Shown piece by piece: positions 25,001-34,872 of a DNA stretch of 64,000 bases (within the stretch, counting starts at the first letter, position 1; each line of letters begins with the position of its first letter). Origin of the DNA: a bacterium HR21. GTDB lineage: Bacteria > Bacteroidota > Ignavibacteria > Kapaibacteriales > HRBIN21. A model generated the notes under the pieces. It had not been told where the DNA came from. It did no database searches and saw nothing but the letters and a program-made list of their open reading frames with translations. Both the position numbers and the translations under genes were made by a program. Location of the stretch: assembly GCA_002898295.1 (NCBI GenBank), contig BEHX01000006.1, positions 1 to 64,000 of the forward strand. The letters are read 5' to 3'.

Positions 25001-25321
25001 CACACCGCGTTCGGCAAGCTCGACGGCAATATTGAGCCCGGTCTGTCCTCCAAGGGTTGGCAAGAGGGCATCCGGGCGCTCACGAGCGAGAACTTTCTCG
25101 ACAAACTCTGCCGTGATAGGCTCAATGTAGGTTGCATCGGCAAGCCCTGGGTCGGTCATGATGGTGGCGGGATTGGAGTTGACCAGGATGACGCGGATGC
25201 CTTCCTGGCGGAGAGCTTTACACGCCTGGGTGCCGCTGTAGTCGAACTCACATGCCTGTCCGATAACGATCGGACCGGAGCCGATGATGAGGACGCTCTG
25301 TAATTCAGGCAGACGCGGCAT
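22052..25321 (-). CDS. carB: Carbamoyl-phosphate synthase large subunit
   Basis: A 1089-residue enzyme making carbamoyl phosphate from bicarbonate, ATP and ammonia for arginine and pyrimidine synthesis. Both homologous ATP-grasp halves are present: [20 protein letters not shown] near the N-terminus and [20 protein letters not shown] near residue 580. The C-terminal MGS-like regulatory domain contains [20 protein letters not shown]. The length is standard. The small subunit carA is not adjacent. The epimerase gene ends 5 bases upstream and prmC starts 13 bases downstream. Confidence 0.97.
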   Translation of the reverse strand: MPRLPELQSVLIIGSGPIVIGQACEFDYSGTQACKALRQEGIRVILVNSNPATIMTDPGLADATYIEPITAEFVEKVLARERPDALLPTLGGQTGLNIAVELAERGVLERYGVRLIGCSVEAIRKAEDRKLFQEVVRQCGLETPRGVFVHSLHEGLEAIEHIGFPAILRPSFTLGGTGGGIAYNMEEYRELLSAALIASPIQRVLVEESVLGWKEYELEVMRDRKDNVVIVCSIENFDPMGVHTGDSITVAPAQTLTDAEYQQMRDAAIRIMRAIGVDTGGSNIQFAVHPRTGRMLVIEMNPRVSRSSALASKATGFPIAKIAAKLAIGYTLDEILNDITGKTPACFEPSIDYVVVKIPRWDFEKFPEVPDELGTQMKSVGEAMAFGRTFKEALQKAIRSLEQGRYGFGFDRAEYLQPVSPEDREVIRARLRRRHSRSLFDLCDALRLGMSSEEIHALTGYDPWFIEQCREIVCAAQELVRWRAHSGLHGIHLLEHLGSERLRALKALGFSDVQLATLAGCTEAEVAELRRKLALRPVYKTVDTCAAEFESETPYHYSTYAPGENEARPSRRRKVVILGSGPNRIGQGIEFDYCCVQGVFTLRRMGYEAIMINCNPETVSTDYDTVDKLYFEPLTAEDVLNVLEQERPDGVIVTLGGQTPLKLAHRLQAAGFRILGTSSEGIDIAEDRERFARLLTELRIPCPPWGAARSVEEALDIARRIGYPVLVRPSYVLGGRAMQICYREETLHRYVHNAFAAFPERPVLIDRFLEHAYEFDVDAVADGETVLIAGVLQHIEEAGIHSGDSTCVLPPYNITHEQLETLCDYTRRIARALGVIGPLNVQYAMQDGVIYVLEANPRASRTMPFVAKATGIPVIELAVRAMLGESLSQLPLPEFRLDIGRVAVKESVFPFTKFPQVHVFPGPEMRSTGEVMGLDTSFGRALIKAHLAAGNRIPLKGGRVFISLADYDKTPLAVEIARGYLELGFELWATTGTAAFLQRHGLPVTPVRKHYEGRPSIIDYITDGKVDILINTPLGENARYDEHIMGRTAMRHRIPFFTTLAAAAASLRGLVELRHAEFTIKPLQEYYAE

Positions 25322-25326
25322 GGCAC

Positions 25327-26319
25327 TTAGGAGACCGTTCGGGGGACCTCGCTGAGGCGTCCTGCTTTGCGGAGCTGCTCTTCGATCCAGCGGTAGGTGC
25401 GGTCCAGCCCAACTTCGAGCGGGACTTGGGGTTCCCAGCCCAGGACCTGACGCAGGCGGGTGTTGTCGCTATTCCGTCCTCGGACACCTTGGGGTTTACT
25501 GGTATCGTATCGCTTCCGGATGTGTTTGCCGGCAATCCGGGCAATGAGGTCAACCAGGTCGTTGATTGTCACCAGGCGATCGCTGCCCAGGTTGAGCGGG
25601 TGGGGGTAATCGGAGAGCATCAGGCGATAGATGCCTTCGACACAGTCGTCAATGTAGAGGAACGAGCGTGTTTGGTTGCCATCGCCCCAGATTTCGATTT
25701 CGTCCCCGTCATGTGCCAGAGCGATTTTGCGGCAGAGGGCTGCCGGGGCTTTCTCCCGTCCGCCCTCGTATTCGCCCAGGGGACCGTAGACGTTGTGGAA
25801 GCGGGCAACGCGGATGTGCATGCCGTAGTCTTCGGCATAGTACTGGCAGAGCTTTTCCGTAAAGAGCTTCTCCCAGCCATAGCCCTCTTCTGGGTCGGCG
25901 GGGTAGGCATCTTCTTCCCGCAGCGGGGTAACCTCGGCAGTCCGTTGGCGGTACTGCGGGTAGATGCAGGCAGAGGAGGAGAAGAAGAAGCGCTCTACCC
26001 CATTGAGGCGGCTGGCTTCGAGCATGTGGGCGTTGATGAGAATGTTGTTGCGGGCAATATCAGCGTGGTTGTGGCTGATGTAGCCGATGCCACCCATGTC
26101 GGCAGCCAGGTTATAGACGTGTTCGATCCCCTCGGTGGCGCGCAGACAGTTTTCCCAGCGTCGGAGGTCGAGGAGGAGGAATTCATGAGCGGCGGTAGGC
26201 TCGTAGGCTGGGGGCTTGATATCAGCACCCCGAACCCAGTAGCCACGTTCGACCAGAAAGCGGACCAAGTGATGCCCGATGAATCCCCCGGCACCGGTGA
26301 CAAGGACCCGCGTTGACAT
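25327..26319 (-). CDS. NAD-dependent epimerase, GDP-mannose 3,5-epimerase-like
   Basis: A 330-residue extended [18 protein letters not shown] is the NAD-binding loop. The catalytic set is Ser in [14 protein letters not shown] and Tyr/Lys in YGWEK. SSACIYP, followed by a QYRQ-like sequence, and [10 protein letters not shown] closely resemble GDP-mannose 3,5-epimerases. A sugar-nucleotide function in capsule or lipopolysaccharide synthesis is likely; exact substrate is not shown. The start at ATG 26319 is right before the Rossmann fold; an upstream ATG at 26466 adds an unlikely tail. It faces the divergent gene at 26438. Confidence 0.88.
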   Translation of the reverse strand: MSTRVLVTGAGGFIGHHLVRFLVERGYWVRGADIKPPAYEPTAAHEFLLLDLRRWENCLRATEGIEHVYNLAADMGGIGYISHNHADIARNNILINAHMLEASRLNGVERFFFSSSACIYPQYRQRTAEVTPLREEDAYPADPEEGYGWEKLFTEKLCQYYAEDYGMHIRVARFHNVYGPLGEYEGGREKAPAALCRKIALAHDGDEIEIWGDGNQTRSFLYIDDCVEGIYRLMLSDYPHPLNLGSDRLVTINDLVDLIARIAGKHIRKRYDTSKPQGVRGRNSDNTRLRQVLGWEPQVPLEVGLDRTYRWIEEQLRKAGRLSEVPRTVS

Positions 26320-26437
26320 TGTTTCCCGACTCGCAGTGTGACGGCAGGCGCAATGACGTACGAAGGAGTGGAGTTGATGCCCGAAGGGTGAGCACTCCGG
26401 AGGTAGTAAGTTTGCATGCCCTGGAAGCAGCGTTGGG

Positions 26438-27007
26438 ATGGGAAGCGGGGAAGAGCGCGGACGCAACCGTTTCTGGTGGCGCTTGTGGGTGAGCTGTGTT
26501 GTTGTCGGCGGAGCGCTCTTTCTGGGCGGAGGGGCGCTGCGAGCGGTGGCACTCTTCTCCGTCTTCGAACCGTTTACAGTGCAGCTGGCTGTAGAGCTAC
26601 CCCCAGAGGTACGGCTGCAGAGCTACCGCATCGCAGTCAATGGGACACCGTACGTATGGGCAGGCGGGGTGGCGTTCTTCGTGGGAGTGATCGGGAGCGT
26701 GCTGATGCGGTGGCAGCAGTTGCGAGCCTGTGGTTGGCTATTCATGGCGCTGGTGCTGGCGGCATTGGCGCTGCCCGTTGAGCTCTGGATTGCTTTCAAG
26801 TACGACCTCGCGTTGGTCCGCCTTGTTGCTGCGGGGAATGTGGCAGTGGAGCGGGTCGAGACAGCCGTCCTCGAGCGGGTTACCCGAGCGGGTGTGGTGG
26901 CAACACTGGCAGCCTGCGCCGAGTGGACGATTCTGCTCTTGTTCCTCTGGCGTCCATTGGAGCGCGGAGAGCATGAAGCCGGAGCGTCTGGTCGAGGAAC
27001 TGCTTGA
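26438..27007 (+). CDS. Membrane protein of unknown function, four helices
   Basis: A 189-residue protein with four hydrophobic segments: residues ~12-35 (VSCVVVGGALFLGGGALRAV), ~70-90 (AGGVAFFVGVIGSVLM), ~97-115 (GWLFMALVLAALALP) and ~150-172 (VVATLAACAEWTILLLFLW). An external segment of about 30 residues lies between helices 1 and 2. I do not recognise a family. It starts an operon-like run of + strand genes and overlaps the next gene by 35 bases. The divergent intergenic region holds a TAAGTTTG (26407-26414), which could serve as a -7 element. Confidence 0.65.
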   Translation: MGSGEERGRNRFWWRLWVSCVVVGGALFLGGGALRAVALFSVFEPFTVQLAVELPPEVRLQSYRIAVNGTPYVWAGGVAFFVGVIGSVLMRWQQLRACGWLFMALVLAALALPVELWIAFKYDLALVRLVAAGNVAVERVETAVLERVTRAGVVATLAACAEWTILLLFLWRPLERGEHEAGASGRGTA

Positions 27008-27290
27008 GATTGCCCGGCGCAGTGGGATTCGCATCCGGCGGGAGCAGGGTCGCTTCCGCGGAGGCTACTGTATCGTGCGAGACCAGCGGCTGATTCTGCT
27101 GAATCGGAAGTTGCCGCCGGAGCAGATGAGCTTGGTTCTGGCAGAAGCACTCCGCTGTGTGCCGCTGGAGGATCTCCCGATGAAACCCGCCGTGCGTGCC
27201 TGGTTGGAGGAGGTGTTGGGGCAAAAGGTACATGTACCCCTTGTGCTGGACGTCTCTGCGCAGGAATCAACGGTGCGCACGAATCCATGA
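26973..27290 (+). CDS. Small conserved-looking protein of unknown function
   Basis: A 105-residue soluble protein starting at ATG 26973 behind GGAG, in the tail of the membrane-protein gene. The N-terminal part (ERLVEELLEIARRSGIRIRRE) is helical, followed by strands GYCIVRDQRLILLNRKLP. The pattern, with a segment near ALRCVPLEDLPMKPAVRAWLE, resembles small Bacteroidota proteins of unknown function found next to SurA-like genes, but I cannot name it. Its stop overlaps the SurA-like start by four bases (ATGA), so it is part of that transcript. Confidence 0.7.
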   Translation: MKPERLVEELLEIARRSGIRIRREQGRFRGGYCIVRDQRLILLNRKLPPEQMSLVLAEALRCVPLEDLPMKPAVRAWLEEVLGQKVHVPLVLDVSAQESTVRTNP

Positions 27291-28561
27291 TACGCTGGCT
27301 GTTCGGTGTGGGAATCCTCCCCGTCCTCCTCTGGGGACAGGTGCGCGAGGGGGAGGTCCTCGACCGCGTTGTCGCACTCGTCGGTGGGGAGGTGATTTTC
27401 GCTTCCGATGTCGAAGCTCAGGTGCACTTACTTCGGCAGCAGCTGCCCGCGGGGGTAGAACTTCCCGATAGTATCTTGCGGCGTCGAGCGCTGGAGGCAC
27501 TGATTGATGAAAAGCTCATGCTGCTCAAGGCGCAGGAGGACAGCATCGTGGTTACCGATGAGGAGGTCACCCAGCGGCTCGAACTCCAGCTCCAGTTGGT
27601 GGTACAGCAGTTTGGTTCAGAGCGACGTGTGGCCGAAGTCTACGGCATGCCGCTGGAACAGTTGCGGCGAGAGTACCGCGAGGAGGTTCGGAAGCGCCTG
27701 CTGGTAGAGAAGCTCCAGCAGCAGCGCTTTGGTTCGCTCCGGTGTAGCCCCCGGGAGGTTGAGGAATTCTTCGCCCGATACCGGGATTCGCTGCCTCCGG
27801 TGCCTGCACAGGTTGAGCTGGCGCATCTGGTGCGGTATCTGCAGCCCGATTCTGCCCAGCGGTGGGAAGTCTGGCAGCTAGCGCAGCGGGTTCGGGATAG
27901 CCTCTTGCGCGGTGGGGATTTCACCGAGTTTGTGCGGCGCTACAGCGGGGACCAGGGAACCCTGTCCAGCGGCGGGGACATTGGCTGGGTAGAGCGGGGA
28001 AAACTCCTGCCCGAATATGAACGCGCAGCCTTTGCATTGCAGCCCGGCGAGATTTCCCCTCCGGTGGAAACGCCGATGGGATACTACCTCATCCAGCTTC
28101 TGGATCGCCGACAGGATGCCGTCCGTACGCGGCACATCCTCTTTCGCCTTCGGGGTGATGTCGAACAGGTTCGCTCTTTCTTGCTCCAGCTGCGTGAACA
28201 GCTCCAACAGGGTGCTTCCTTCGACTCGCTGGCGCGGCTCTACTCGGAGGAGATGGACACTCGCGGCTTTGGGGGCTCGCTTGGGCTGGTGCCACTGGAG
28301 ACGCTCTCTCCGGAGCTACGCAGCATTGTCGAGAAGCTACCCGATGGGGGGATTTCCGAGCCGGTACCGTATCTGGCAGACCCTAATCGTCCGGGGTTGC
28401 AGCTGCTGTACCGCAAGCGTCTGGTGCCGCAGCATCTGCCGCGTCTTCCGGAGGATTCTCGCTATGTGGAGCGCTTCTGTGAGCAATGGAAGCGGGAACA
28501 GGAATACCGGCGCTGGATGGCGGAACTGCGGCGCCATTTCCCGTGGGAGGTCAGGCAGTAG
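27287..28561 (+). CDS. surA: SurA-like periplasmic peptidyl-prolyl isomerase/chaperone
   Basis: A 424-residue exported chaperone. A short signal peptide (MIRWLFGVGILPVLLWGQ) is followed by a SurA N-terminal domain (LDRVVALVGGEVIFASDVEA and ALEALIDEKLML). Two parvulin-like domains follow: the first at ~180-285 (FTEFVRRYSGDQGTLSSGGD, then GWVERGKLLPEYERAAFAL), the second at ~290-390 starting with RTRHILFRL. SurA helps outer-membrane proteins fold on their way through the periplasm, which fits its place among exported proteins. It starts four bases inside the preceding gene. Confidence 0.9.
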   Translation: MIRWLFGVGILPVLLWGQVREGEVLDRVVALVGGEVIFASDVEAQVHLLRQQLPAGVELPDSILRRRALEALIDEKLMLLKAQEDSIVVTDEEVTQRLELQLQLVVQQFGSERRVAEVYGMPLEQLRREYREEVRKRLLVEKLQQQRFGSLRCSPREVEEFFARYRDSLPPVPAQVELAHLVRYLQPDSAQRWEVWQLAQRVRDSLLRGGDFTEFVRRYSGDQGTLSSGGDIGWVERGKLLPEYERAAFALQPGEISPPVETPMGYYLIQLLDRRQDAVRTRHILFRLRGDVEQVRSFLLQLREQLQQGASFDSLARLYSEEMDTRGFGGSLGLVPLETLSPELRSIVEKLPDGGISEPVPYLADPNRPGLQLLYRKRLVPQHLPRLPEDSRYVERFCEQWKREQEYRRWMAELRRHFPWEVRQ

Positions 28562-28565
28562 TCCG

Positions 28566-29321
28566 ATGCCGTCCGGTGCATGCCTCGGTGGGATTCTCAG
28601 CCTTGTGCTTGCCTGGACAGCGGTGGCACAGGTTCCGGCACCCCTGCAGCAGCCTCGCTCCCCGAAGGAAGCCCTCAGGCACGGGAGCACACAGCCGGAT
28701 ACGCTCCGTCCTGTGCCGCTGCCTACCGAGGAAGTCTTTGGGTTTACGCCAGAGCAGGATAGTGCCTACGTACGGGCACTGCGGCAGCCATTACCCCCGG
28801 CGGCGCGCTGGAGTGCAGAGTTGCGCCGCTCCTCGGCAATATGGCTCCAACTGCAGCAGCGTGAGCTGCCGACACCCTGGCAGAGCGCTCTCCGGAACTT
28901 GCAGCTCGATCCCACCGTCCTCCTCCCAACGGGGCAGGAGCTAGCACAGCACGCTTACCATCTGCAGCAGGCTCAGGCCTTACCCAACCCAACGCTGCCG
29001 CGGACTCCCGGAAGTACCATTGCTGTCCCTTTGGCAACGCTGGCTCGGGTCCTTGGGCTGAGTGAAGATCTCTCCCCGACCATCCGCTACGAAGTCCCGG
29101 AAGTAACCCGGGTCCAGGTCCTGGTGTTCTCTGCCCAAGCGCTTCTGGTGGCAACGCTCGTCGATGGGGTGCAGCGTCCAGGGCGGTATGTGGTGCGGTG
29201 GAACGGGCGGGACGATGCCGGGCGTGCCCTGCCTCCGGGCGATTACGTTGCAGAGGTCCGGCTCGGCAATGGACAGCGCTTCTACAAGCGAATCCGTCTT
29301 ACAAGCTCGGATGTGCAATGA
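28566..29321 (+). CDS. Secreted protein with FlgD-Ig-like domain
   Basis: A 251-residue protein. The signal peptide (GACLGGILSLVLAWTAVAQ) is clear. A long Pro/Leu/Gln-rich middle region has no known fold. The last ~90 residues look like a FlgD Ig-like/T9SS-type beta-sandwich: PGRYVVRWNGRDDAGRALPP then GDYVAEVRLGNGQRFYKRI. It lies between the SurA-like gene and a subtilase whose start codon overlaps its stop (ATGA), so it may be made with that protease. Function unknown; a cell-surface role is inference. Confidence 0.75.
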   Translation: MPSGACLGGILSLVLAWTAVAQVPAPLQQPRSPKEALRHGSTQPDTLRPVPLPTEEVFGFTPEQDSAYVRALRQPLPPAARWSAELRRSSAIWLQLQQRELPTPWQSALRNLQLDPTVLLPTGQELAQHAYHLQQAQALPNPTLPRTPGSTIAVPLATLARVLGLSEDLSPTIRYEVPEVTRVQVLVFSAQALLVATLVDGVQRPGRYVVRWNGRDDAGRALPPGDYVAEVRLGNGQRFYKRIRLTSSDVQ

Positions 29322-32185
29322 AGACCGTGCGGCGTGTTTTCCTGCTAGTCTGGCTGGTGAGCATCGGGATACAGGCAGAAGCGGTCCCGATCGTGCTCAA
29401 GCTGCGGGGTTTGAGCGCTGCAGCAGCGCAATGGAAGCGCAGTGGTCGAGCGGCACTCCCGGCACAGCTCTCTCCACTGGTGGGCATCGGAAAAGTCCGT
29501 CCGTACGTGCCCGATGCGCTGCTCCAGGCAATCCTCGGACGGGCACGGCAACTGCAAGCTCTCCAGAGCCTGGGAGCTCAGCGTTCGTTGGCGGAGCTGG
29601 AACGCATTCTCATCGTGGAAGTCCCCGAGGCGGTTGACACACTGCTGCTCATTGCGAAGCTCCGACGGCATCCTGAGGTTGAATACGCTGAGGTCTTGCC
29701 AGAGCGCTTCCTGTGCGGAGTTCCCAACGACCCGCTTGTCGTCGAACAGTACGCGCTCCGGCTCATCCGCGCCTTCGATGCCTGGGATGTTCTCCCGGTG
29801 GAGGCGTCGCCTCTGGTGGTCGGCGTGGTGGATACCGGGATCGACTTGACGCATCCTGACCTGGCAGCCAACATCTTCCTCAACCCTGGGGAAATCGGCA
29901 CTGACGCCAACGGACAGGACAAGCGTTTCAACGGCGTTGATGACGATGGCAATGGCTTTGTGGACGACTGGCGGGGATGGGACTTCGCCGCTGGGACTGG
30001 GTCCGACCAGGATAACGATCCCAGCCCGGGCAATGGGCATGGGACACACGTTGCTGGCATTCTCGGTGCAGTGGTCAATAATGCTGTCGGGATTGCCGGC
30101 GTTGTGCCGCGGGTGCGGCTGCTGGCAGTCAAAATTGGACCTGATGCTCCGGGATCTTCCTCGGTGGTCAATTCTTACCAGGGCATTCTCTACGCTGCAG
30201 CGATGGGAGCAGCCGTGATCAATTGTAGCTGGGGAGGTCCGGGGCGCTCAGAAGCTGAGCACGAGATTGTGCGGGCAGCTGTTGCTCTGGGCTCCGTCGT
30301 TGTTGCCGCCGCCGGAAACGATTCCCGCAACATGCCCTTCTATCCCGCTGCCTATCCGGAGGTGCTCTCAGTCACGGCGACCGATTCCACCGATGGGAAG
30401 GCGTGGTACGCCAATTACCACAGCAGCGTTGATGTTTCCGCACCGGGCGATGAGATCCTCTCAACCATTCCGGGCGGTCTCTATCTCCGCATGAGCGGGA
30501 CCTCGATGGCAGCTCCTGTTGCGAGCGGCGTAGTGGCTCTCGTGCGGCAGAAGTTCCCCACGTTGTCTCCACACCAAGCGATGGCGCGGGTCATGATGAC
30601 GGCAGACCCGATAGACCGCTCCCAGCCTTGGCTTGCAGGGCTGATCGGCTGGGGACGGGTCAACGCCCTGTCGGCGCTGACGGTTGAGCGATTGATCGCC
30701 TGCCGGATTGATAGTCTGCAGATTACCGACAGCGACGGTGATGGATTCTTCGATGCCGGCGATACGCTCCTGATCACGTTCGGTGTAGAGAATGTCCTCG
30801 ATCCTGCCGATAGCCTTGTGGTAAGCGTCTTTTCGCCCTTCGTCCCTGCTCCGGAGCTGCTTCGCGGACAGGTTTCTCTGCTCCAAATGGAGAGCGGCGA
30901 ATGGCGCCGGCTGCCGCGTCCACTGATGCTCCGGATTCCCCTCGATGTTCCGGCCAATGCCGTCATGGAGCTCCGCTTCAGCGTTCGTTTCGGTCAGCGG
31001 CTGGTCGGGCGGGAGTGGACCTCGATTGTGCTGCGCCCGGTCTATCGAACGCTGGGGGCAAACAACATCACTGTGACCTTCAACAGCCGGGGCAATATCG
31101 CCTTCAACGACTACCCGGAAAACCTCCAGGGAGATGGCTTCCGGTGGAAGAGTAGCCCAAACTTGCTCTTTGAGGGAGCCTTGATGGCGGGGATTTCTCC
31201 GGAGCGCCTCTCCAATGTGGCTCGGGGTGCCGTGCAGAGTCAGCAGGATCAGTCATTCGTCATACAGAAGGTGATCTCCCTGGTTCTGACGGATATATCA
31301 CTCGAAGCAGAGGCACTCTTTGCCGATCGGCAGCAGCCGGGTGATCTTGGAGTCGCGGTCCGCCAGCGGGTCTACCAGTTTCAAGTCCATGAATGGCGGG
31401 ATTTTGTCCTGGTCGTCTACGAGCTGGTCAATCAGACGGCGGAGCCTTTCACCAATCTGCACGTTGGCTGGTACCTGGACTGGGACATCAGCCCTTCGGC
31501 ACAGGGGGATGTGGCGCTCTACGACGATAGCTCCGGGGTGGGGTACACTGTCTGCCAGACCTGCTCTTCGCCGTTGCCGATCGCTGGGGCGGTCCTTCTG
31601 AGCAATGCCCAAGTCAACTTCTACGCCATCGACAACGACGGCAGCGGATCAGAGCTTGGCGTCTACGACGGGTTCACGCGGCAGGAGAAGTGGACGGCGC
31701 TCAGCAGTGGGATTGCCCGGAAGCGGTCGCGGGTGACCGATGCCTCGATGGTGCTGGCAGCCGGTCCGCTGCAAGTTGCACCAGGGGATACAGTTCGCGT
31801 TGCCTTCGCGCTGGTTGCGGGAATGACGCTGGAGGAAGTGCGCCGGGCAGCGTCGGCAGCTCGGCAGGCAGCGGCTTGGGTGGGGATTGATACCGTTCCC
31901 TGGGAGCCCCTCCCGAACCAGATGGCGGCTGGAGTGTATCCAAACCCGTGGGTGCCGGGCGCCCCGGTCCCGCAGTTAGTGGTGAAGCTGCCAGAGCAGC
32001 GATATGTGCGCATCCGCCTGGTGGACGCGCTTGGACGAGAGCTGGCTCCTGTGAGCGAAGGACTGATGCAGCCGGGAGAGCATGTGCTGCGTCTTCCTTC
32101 AGCCCTCCTCGGGAGCGGGGTGTACTTCCTCTACATCACGGCTGAGCGTGAAGGGATGGCTGTCCCGCTCCTGATTGTACGCTGA
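29318..32185 (+). CDS. S8 subtilisin-like protease with T9SS-type C-terminal domain
   Basis: A 955-residue secreted serine protease. The signal peptide is [20 protein letters not shown]. The catalytic triad is visible: Asp in [16 protein letters not shown], His in [12 protein letters not shown], Ser in [13 protein letters not shown], with oxyanion Asn in AAAGNDS. The remaining ~400 residues are beta-rich. The last ~80 residues start with VYPNPWVPG and end with SGVYFLYI, the layout of a type A sorting domain of the type IX secretion system. A second protease of this design lies at 37305-40193. It is coupled by ATGA to the gene before it. Confidence 0.92.
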   Translation: MKTVRRVFLLVWLVSIGIQAEAVPIVLKLRGLSAAAAQWKRSGRAALPAQLSPLVGIGKVRPYVPDALLQAILGRARQLQALQSLGAQRSLAELERILIVEVPEAVDTLLLIAKLRRHPEVEYAEVLPERFLCGVPNDPLVVEQYALRLIRAFDAWDVLPVEASPLVVGVVDTGIDLTHPDLAANIFLNPGEIGTDANGQDKRFNGVDDDGNGFVDDWRGWDFAAGTGSDQDNDPSPGNGHGTHVAGILGAVVNNAVGIAGVVPRVRLLAVKIGPDAPGSSSVVNSYQGILYAAAMGAAVINCSWGGPGRSEAEHEIVRAAVALGSVVVAAAGNDSRNMPFYPAAYPEVLSVTATDSTDGKAWYANYHSSVDVSAPGDEILSTIPGGLYLRMSGTSMAAPVASGVVALVRQKFPTLSPHQAMARVMMTADPIDRSQPWLAGLIGWGRVNALSALTVERLIACRIDSLQITDSDGDGFFDAGDTLLITFGVENVLDPADSLVVSVFSPFVPAPELLRGQVSLLQMESGEWRRLPRPLMLRIPLDVPANAVMELRFSVRFGQRLVGREWTSIVLRPVYRTLGANNITVTFNSRGNIAFNDYPENLQGDGFRWKSSPNLLFEGALMAGISPERLSNVARGAVQSQQDQSFVIQKVISLVLTDISLEAEALFADRQQPGDLGVAVRQRVYQFQVHEWRDFVLVVYELVNQTAEPFTNLHVGWYLDWDISPSAQGDVALYDDSSGVGYTVCQTCSSPLPIAGAVLLSNAQVNFYAIDNDGSGSELGVYDGFTRQEKWTALSSGIARKRSRVTDASMVLAAGPLQVAPGDTVRVAFALVAGMTLEEVRRAASAARQAAAWVGIDTVPWEPLPNQMAAGVYPNPWVPGAPVPQLVVKLPEQRYVRIRLVDALGRELAPVSEGLMQPGEHVLRLPSALLGSGVYFLYITAEREGMAVPLLIVR

Positions 32186-32186
32186 A

Positions 32187-32408
32187 ATGGAGCGGTACGA
32201 GCAGTTGCTGCGCTTGGTCGAAAGCTGCCGAGCCGATTTCGAGCGCTTCTACCGGAAGCAGAACCGCCGTGCTGGTATTCGGCTGCGCAAGCGGATGCAG
32301 GAGCTGCGCCGCTTGGCAAAGGAAATTCGGGACGAGATTCAGCACCTGCGGCGGAGCTTCCCGCCAAAGCCGAAGCGGCGCTCGTCGGCTGCCCCACCGT
32401 CGCAATGA
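32187..32408 (+). CDS. Short histone-H1-like DNA-binding protein
   Basis: A 73-residue, Arg/Lys-rich helical protein starting at ATG 32187, one base after the protease stop. [20 protein letters not shown] followed by [16 protein letters not shown] is the pattern of the short histone H1-like (Hc1) proteins of Bacteroidota, with a basic Pro/Ser tail ([13 protein letters not shown]). These are thought to bind DNA non-specifically. The product is small, but the match to that pattern is good. It precedes fumC with an 82-base gap that holds a hairpin and a possible promoter. Confidence 0.8.
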   Translation: MERYEQLLRLVESCRADFERFYRKQNRRAGIRLRKRMQELRRLAKEIRDEIQHLRRSFPPKPKRRSSAAPPSQ

Positions 32409-32417
32409 GGGCGCACA

Positions 32418-32431
32418 CTCCCCGAGGGGAG
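32418..32431 (+). terminator. Short hairpin after the H1-like gene
   Basis: CTCCCC-GA-GGGGAG is a perfect 6-bp inverted repeat starting 10 bases after the stop codon. It has a G/C-rich stem like the other hairpins of this window and no T-run. A weak terminator at best. Confidence 0.35.
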
Positions 32432-32441
32432 GGAAAGAGGC

Positions 32442-32449
32442 TAAATTTG
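32442..32449 (+). promoter_or_regulatory. Possible -7 promoter element upstream of fumC
   Basis: TAAATTTG fits TAnnTTTG and lies 42 bases before the fumC ATG. No TTG is present at the expected upstream distance. Confidence 0.3.
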
Positions 32450-32490
32450 CCCCCCACGGTGGGTGTGTTCTGGAAGGAAGGACGCTAACC

Positions 32491-33900
32491 ATGAGGTCGA
32501 CACGCATCGAGACCGACACGATGGGACCGATTGAAGTCCCAGCGGACAAGTACTGGGGTGCGCAGACGGCACGCTCGCTCATCCACTTCGCGATCGGCAC
32601 GGAAAAAATGCCGCGGGAGCTCATCCGTGCCCTGGGCATTGTCAAGAAAGCTGCCGCACTGGTCAACCGCGACCTGGGACTGTTGCCGCCGGAGAAAGCC
32701 GAGCTGATCATCCGTGCTGCCGACGAGGTCATCGAGGGAAAGCTCGATGACCACTTCCCGCTCTCGGTCTGGCAGACCGGCTCCGGAACGCAGACCAATA
32801 TGAACGTCAACGAAGTCATTGCCAACCGTGCCATTGAACTGTCCGGCGGCGTTCTGGGGAGCAAGAACCCGATTCACCCGAACGACGATGTGAACAAGTC
32901 GCAGAGCTCAAACGATGTCTTCCCCACGGCGATGCACATTGCTGCGGCGGAGCAGCTTGTGCACCATCTGCTGCCGTCCGTCCGGGAGCTGCACCAGGCG
33001 TTGGCGCAGAAGGCGGAGGAATTCCGGGACATCATCAAAATCGGGCGCACGCACCTGATGGATGCTGTCCCGCTGACGCTCGGGCAGGAGTTCTCCGGGT
33101 ACGTGCAGCAGCTCAGCAACGCTATCCGCCGGATTGAAGCGACACTCCCAGACCTCTATGAGCTGGCAATTGGTGGAACAGCGGTTGGCACTGGGCTCAA
33201 TACCCATCCGGAATTCGCCGAGCGGATGGCACGAACGATTGCCCAGCTGACCGGGCTGCCCTTTGTCTCGGCGCCGAACAAGTTCGAAGCACTGGCAGCG
33301 CACGATGCCCTGGTGTGGGCACACGGGGCGGTGCGGACGCTGGCGGTCGCGCTCCACAAGATAGCCAACGACATTCGCTGGATGGCGTCGGGTCCCCGGG
33401 CGGGGCTGGCAGAGATTCGCATTCCAGAAAATGAACCCGGCTCCTCCATCATGCCGGGGAAGGTCAATCCGACGCAGTCGGAAGCGATGACAATGGTGGC
33501 AACGCAGGTCATTGGCAACGATGTCACCATCAGCATGGCAGGCGCGCTCGGGGCGTTCGAGCTCAACGTATACAAGCCCGTCATCATCTTCAACTTCCTG
33601 CAGAGCGTCCGCCTGCTCGGGGATGCATGCCGTTCGTTTACCCGCTACTGCGTTGTGGGTATCGAGCCGAACGTGGAGCGGCTGCGGGCGTACGTGGAGC
33701 ACTCGCTCATGCTCGTTACGGCACTCAATCCCTACATTGGCTACGACAACGCTGCCCGGATTGCCAAGCACGCCTACCAAACCGGCAAGACCTTGCGGGA
33801 AGCTGCCATTGAACTGGGCTTGCTGACGGCTGAGGAGTTCGACCGTATCGTGCGACCGGAACTCATGCTCGGACCGAATCTACGCCGCAGGGACAACTGA
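32491..33900 (+). CDS. fumC: Fumarate hydratase class II
   Basis: A 469-residue enzyme that interconverts fumarate and malate in the citric acid cycle. [17 protein letters not shown] is the family signature with the catalytic Ser loop. [28 protein letters not shown] and [14 protein letters not shown] are the other substrate-binding regions. The length is standard. The start ATG 32491 has GGAAGGAAGG upstream. Its last 21 bases overlap the end of purM on the other strand. Confidence 0.97.
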   Translation: MRSTRIETDTMGPIEVPADKYWGAQTARSLIHFAIGTEKMPRELIRALGIVKKAAALVNRDLGLLPPEKAELIIRAADEVIEGKLDDHFPLSVWQTGSGTQTNMNVNEVIANRAIELSGGVLGSKNPIHPNDDVNKSQSSNDVFPTAMHIAAAEQLVHHLLPSVRELHQALAQKAEEFRDIIKIGRTHLMDAVPLTLGQEFSGYVQQLSNAIRRIEATLPDLYELAIGGTAVGTGLNTHPEFAERMARTIAQLTGLPFVSAPNKFEALAAHDALVWAHGAVRTLAVALHKIANDIRWMASGPRAGLAEIRIPENEPGSSIMPGKVNPTQSEAMTMVATQVIGNDVTISMAGALGAFELNVYKPVIIFNFLQSVRLLGDACRSFTRYCVVGIEPNVERLRAYVEHSLMLVTALNPYIGYDNAARIAKHAYQTGKTLREAAIELGLLTAEEFDRIVRPELMLGPNLRRRDN

Positions 33901-34872
33901 GCCGATCACGACGGGCTGTTCCTCAGCGCAGAGAGCGAGCACTTCGCTGACTGTCTCCGGTGCGGTGACTACCACCATACCGATTCCGAGGTTGAAAACC
34001 CGGCGCATCTCCTCTTCGGGAATGTGCCCCGCGCGCTGGATGTAGCGGAACAAGGGCGGGACTTCCCAGGCGGACCACTCAATCTGGGCACGCACGGTCT
34101 TCGGGAGAATACGGGTGAGATTACCCAGAATGCCACCGCCGGTCACGTGTGCCAGCCCTTTGACCAGTCCCCGCTCCAGGAGCGGCAGGAGTGTGGCAGC
34201 GTACGAGCGGTGAATGGACAAGAGAGCCTCTGCCAAGGAGCTGCCCAGCTCTGGGCGGTAGGTTTCCAGGTCTTCGGAGCGGAGGGCTGCCAGGGCAAGC
34301 GAGTAGCCGTTTGTGTGCAAGCCCGTGGAGGCAAGCCCGATGAGGACATCGCCTGCCTGGATGCGGCTACCATCGAGGAGGCGTTCCCGTTCGACTACCC
34401 CGACGATGGTTCCGGCAAGGTCGTAATCGCCGGGAGCATAGAGCGAAGGCATCTCCGCCGTTTCCCCGCCCAGAAGAGCGCAGCCGTTTTCCCGACACGC
34501 CGTAATGATGCCCCCGATGACCTGTTCAGCAATGGCAGGGTCGAGCTTCCCGCAGGCGAAGTAGTCCAGAAAGAAGAGCGGGCGAGCTCCGCAGCAGAGA
34601 ATGTCGTTGACGCAGTGATTGACCAAGTCCTGCCCAACGGTACTGTGGATACCCAGCCGGATTGCCAACTTGACCTTTGTGCCAACCCCGTCTGTGCTGG
34701 CAACCAGCACGGGGTGCGCGTAGCCGGTAAAGCGGGCGTCGTAGCAGCCGCCGAAGTGCCCGATGTCTGCAAGGACAGCAGGGGTAAAGGTGGAGCGGAT
34801 TGCCGGTTTGAGCCGGCGCAGGAGTTCTTCGGCAGCATCTATGTCAACGCCAGCGTCTCGGTACGTTAGCAT
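33880..34872 (-). CDS. purM: Phosphoribosylformylglycinamidine cyclo-ligase
   Basis: A 330-residue AIR synthetase, closing the imidazole ring in purine synthesis with [22 protein letters not shown] and [16 protein letters not shown] are the N-terminal ATP-binding regions; [20 protein letters not shown] and [15 protein letters not shown] are conserved. The start at ATG 34872 is the family N-terminus; the frame is open further upstream but shadows the glycosyltransferase gene. It overlaps that gene by 7 bases. Its 3' end overlaps the convergent fumC. Confidence 0.96.
   Translation of the reverse strand: MLTYRDAGVDIDAAEELLRRLKPAIRSTFTPAVLADIGHFGGCYDARFTGYAHPVLVASTDGVGTKVKLAIRLGIHSTVGQDLVNHCVNDILCCGARPLFFLDYFACGKLDPAIAEQVIGGIITACRENGCALLGGETAEMPSLYAPGDYDLAGTIVGVVERERLLDGSRIQAGDVLIGLASTGLHTNGYSLALAALRSEDLETYRPELGSSLAEALLSIHRSYAATLLPLLERGLVKGLAHVTGGGILGNLTRILPKTVRAQIEWSAWEVPPLFRYIQRAGHIPEEEMRRVFNLGIGMVVVTAPETVSEVLALCAEEQPVVIGSVVPAA

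Noticed and set aside
24455-25303. Long open frame on the + strand inside carB
   Set aside because: It lies fully opposite the conserved ATP-grasp sequence of carB and has no ribosome site or recognisable domain.
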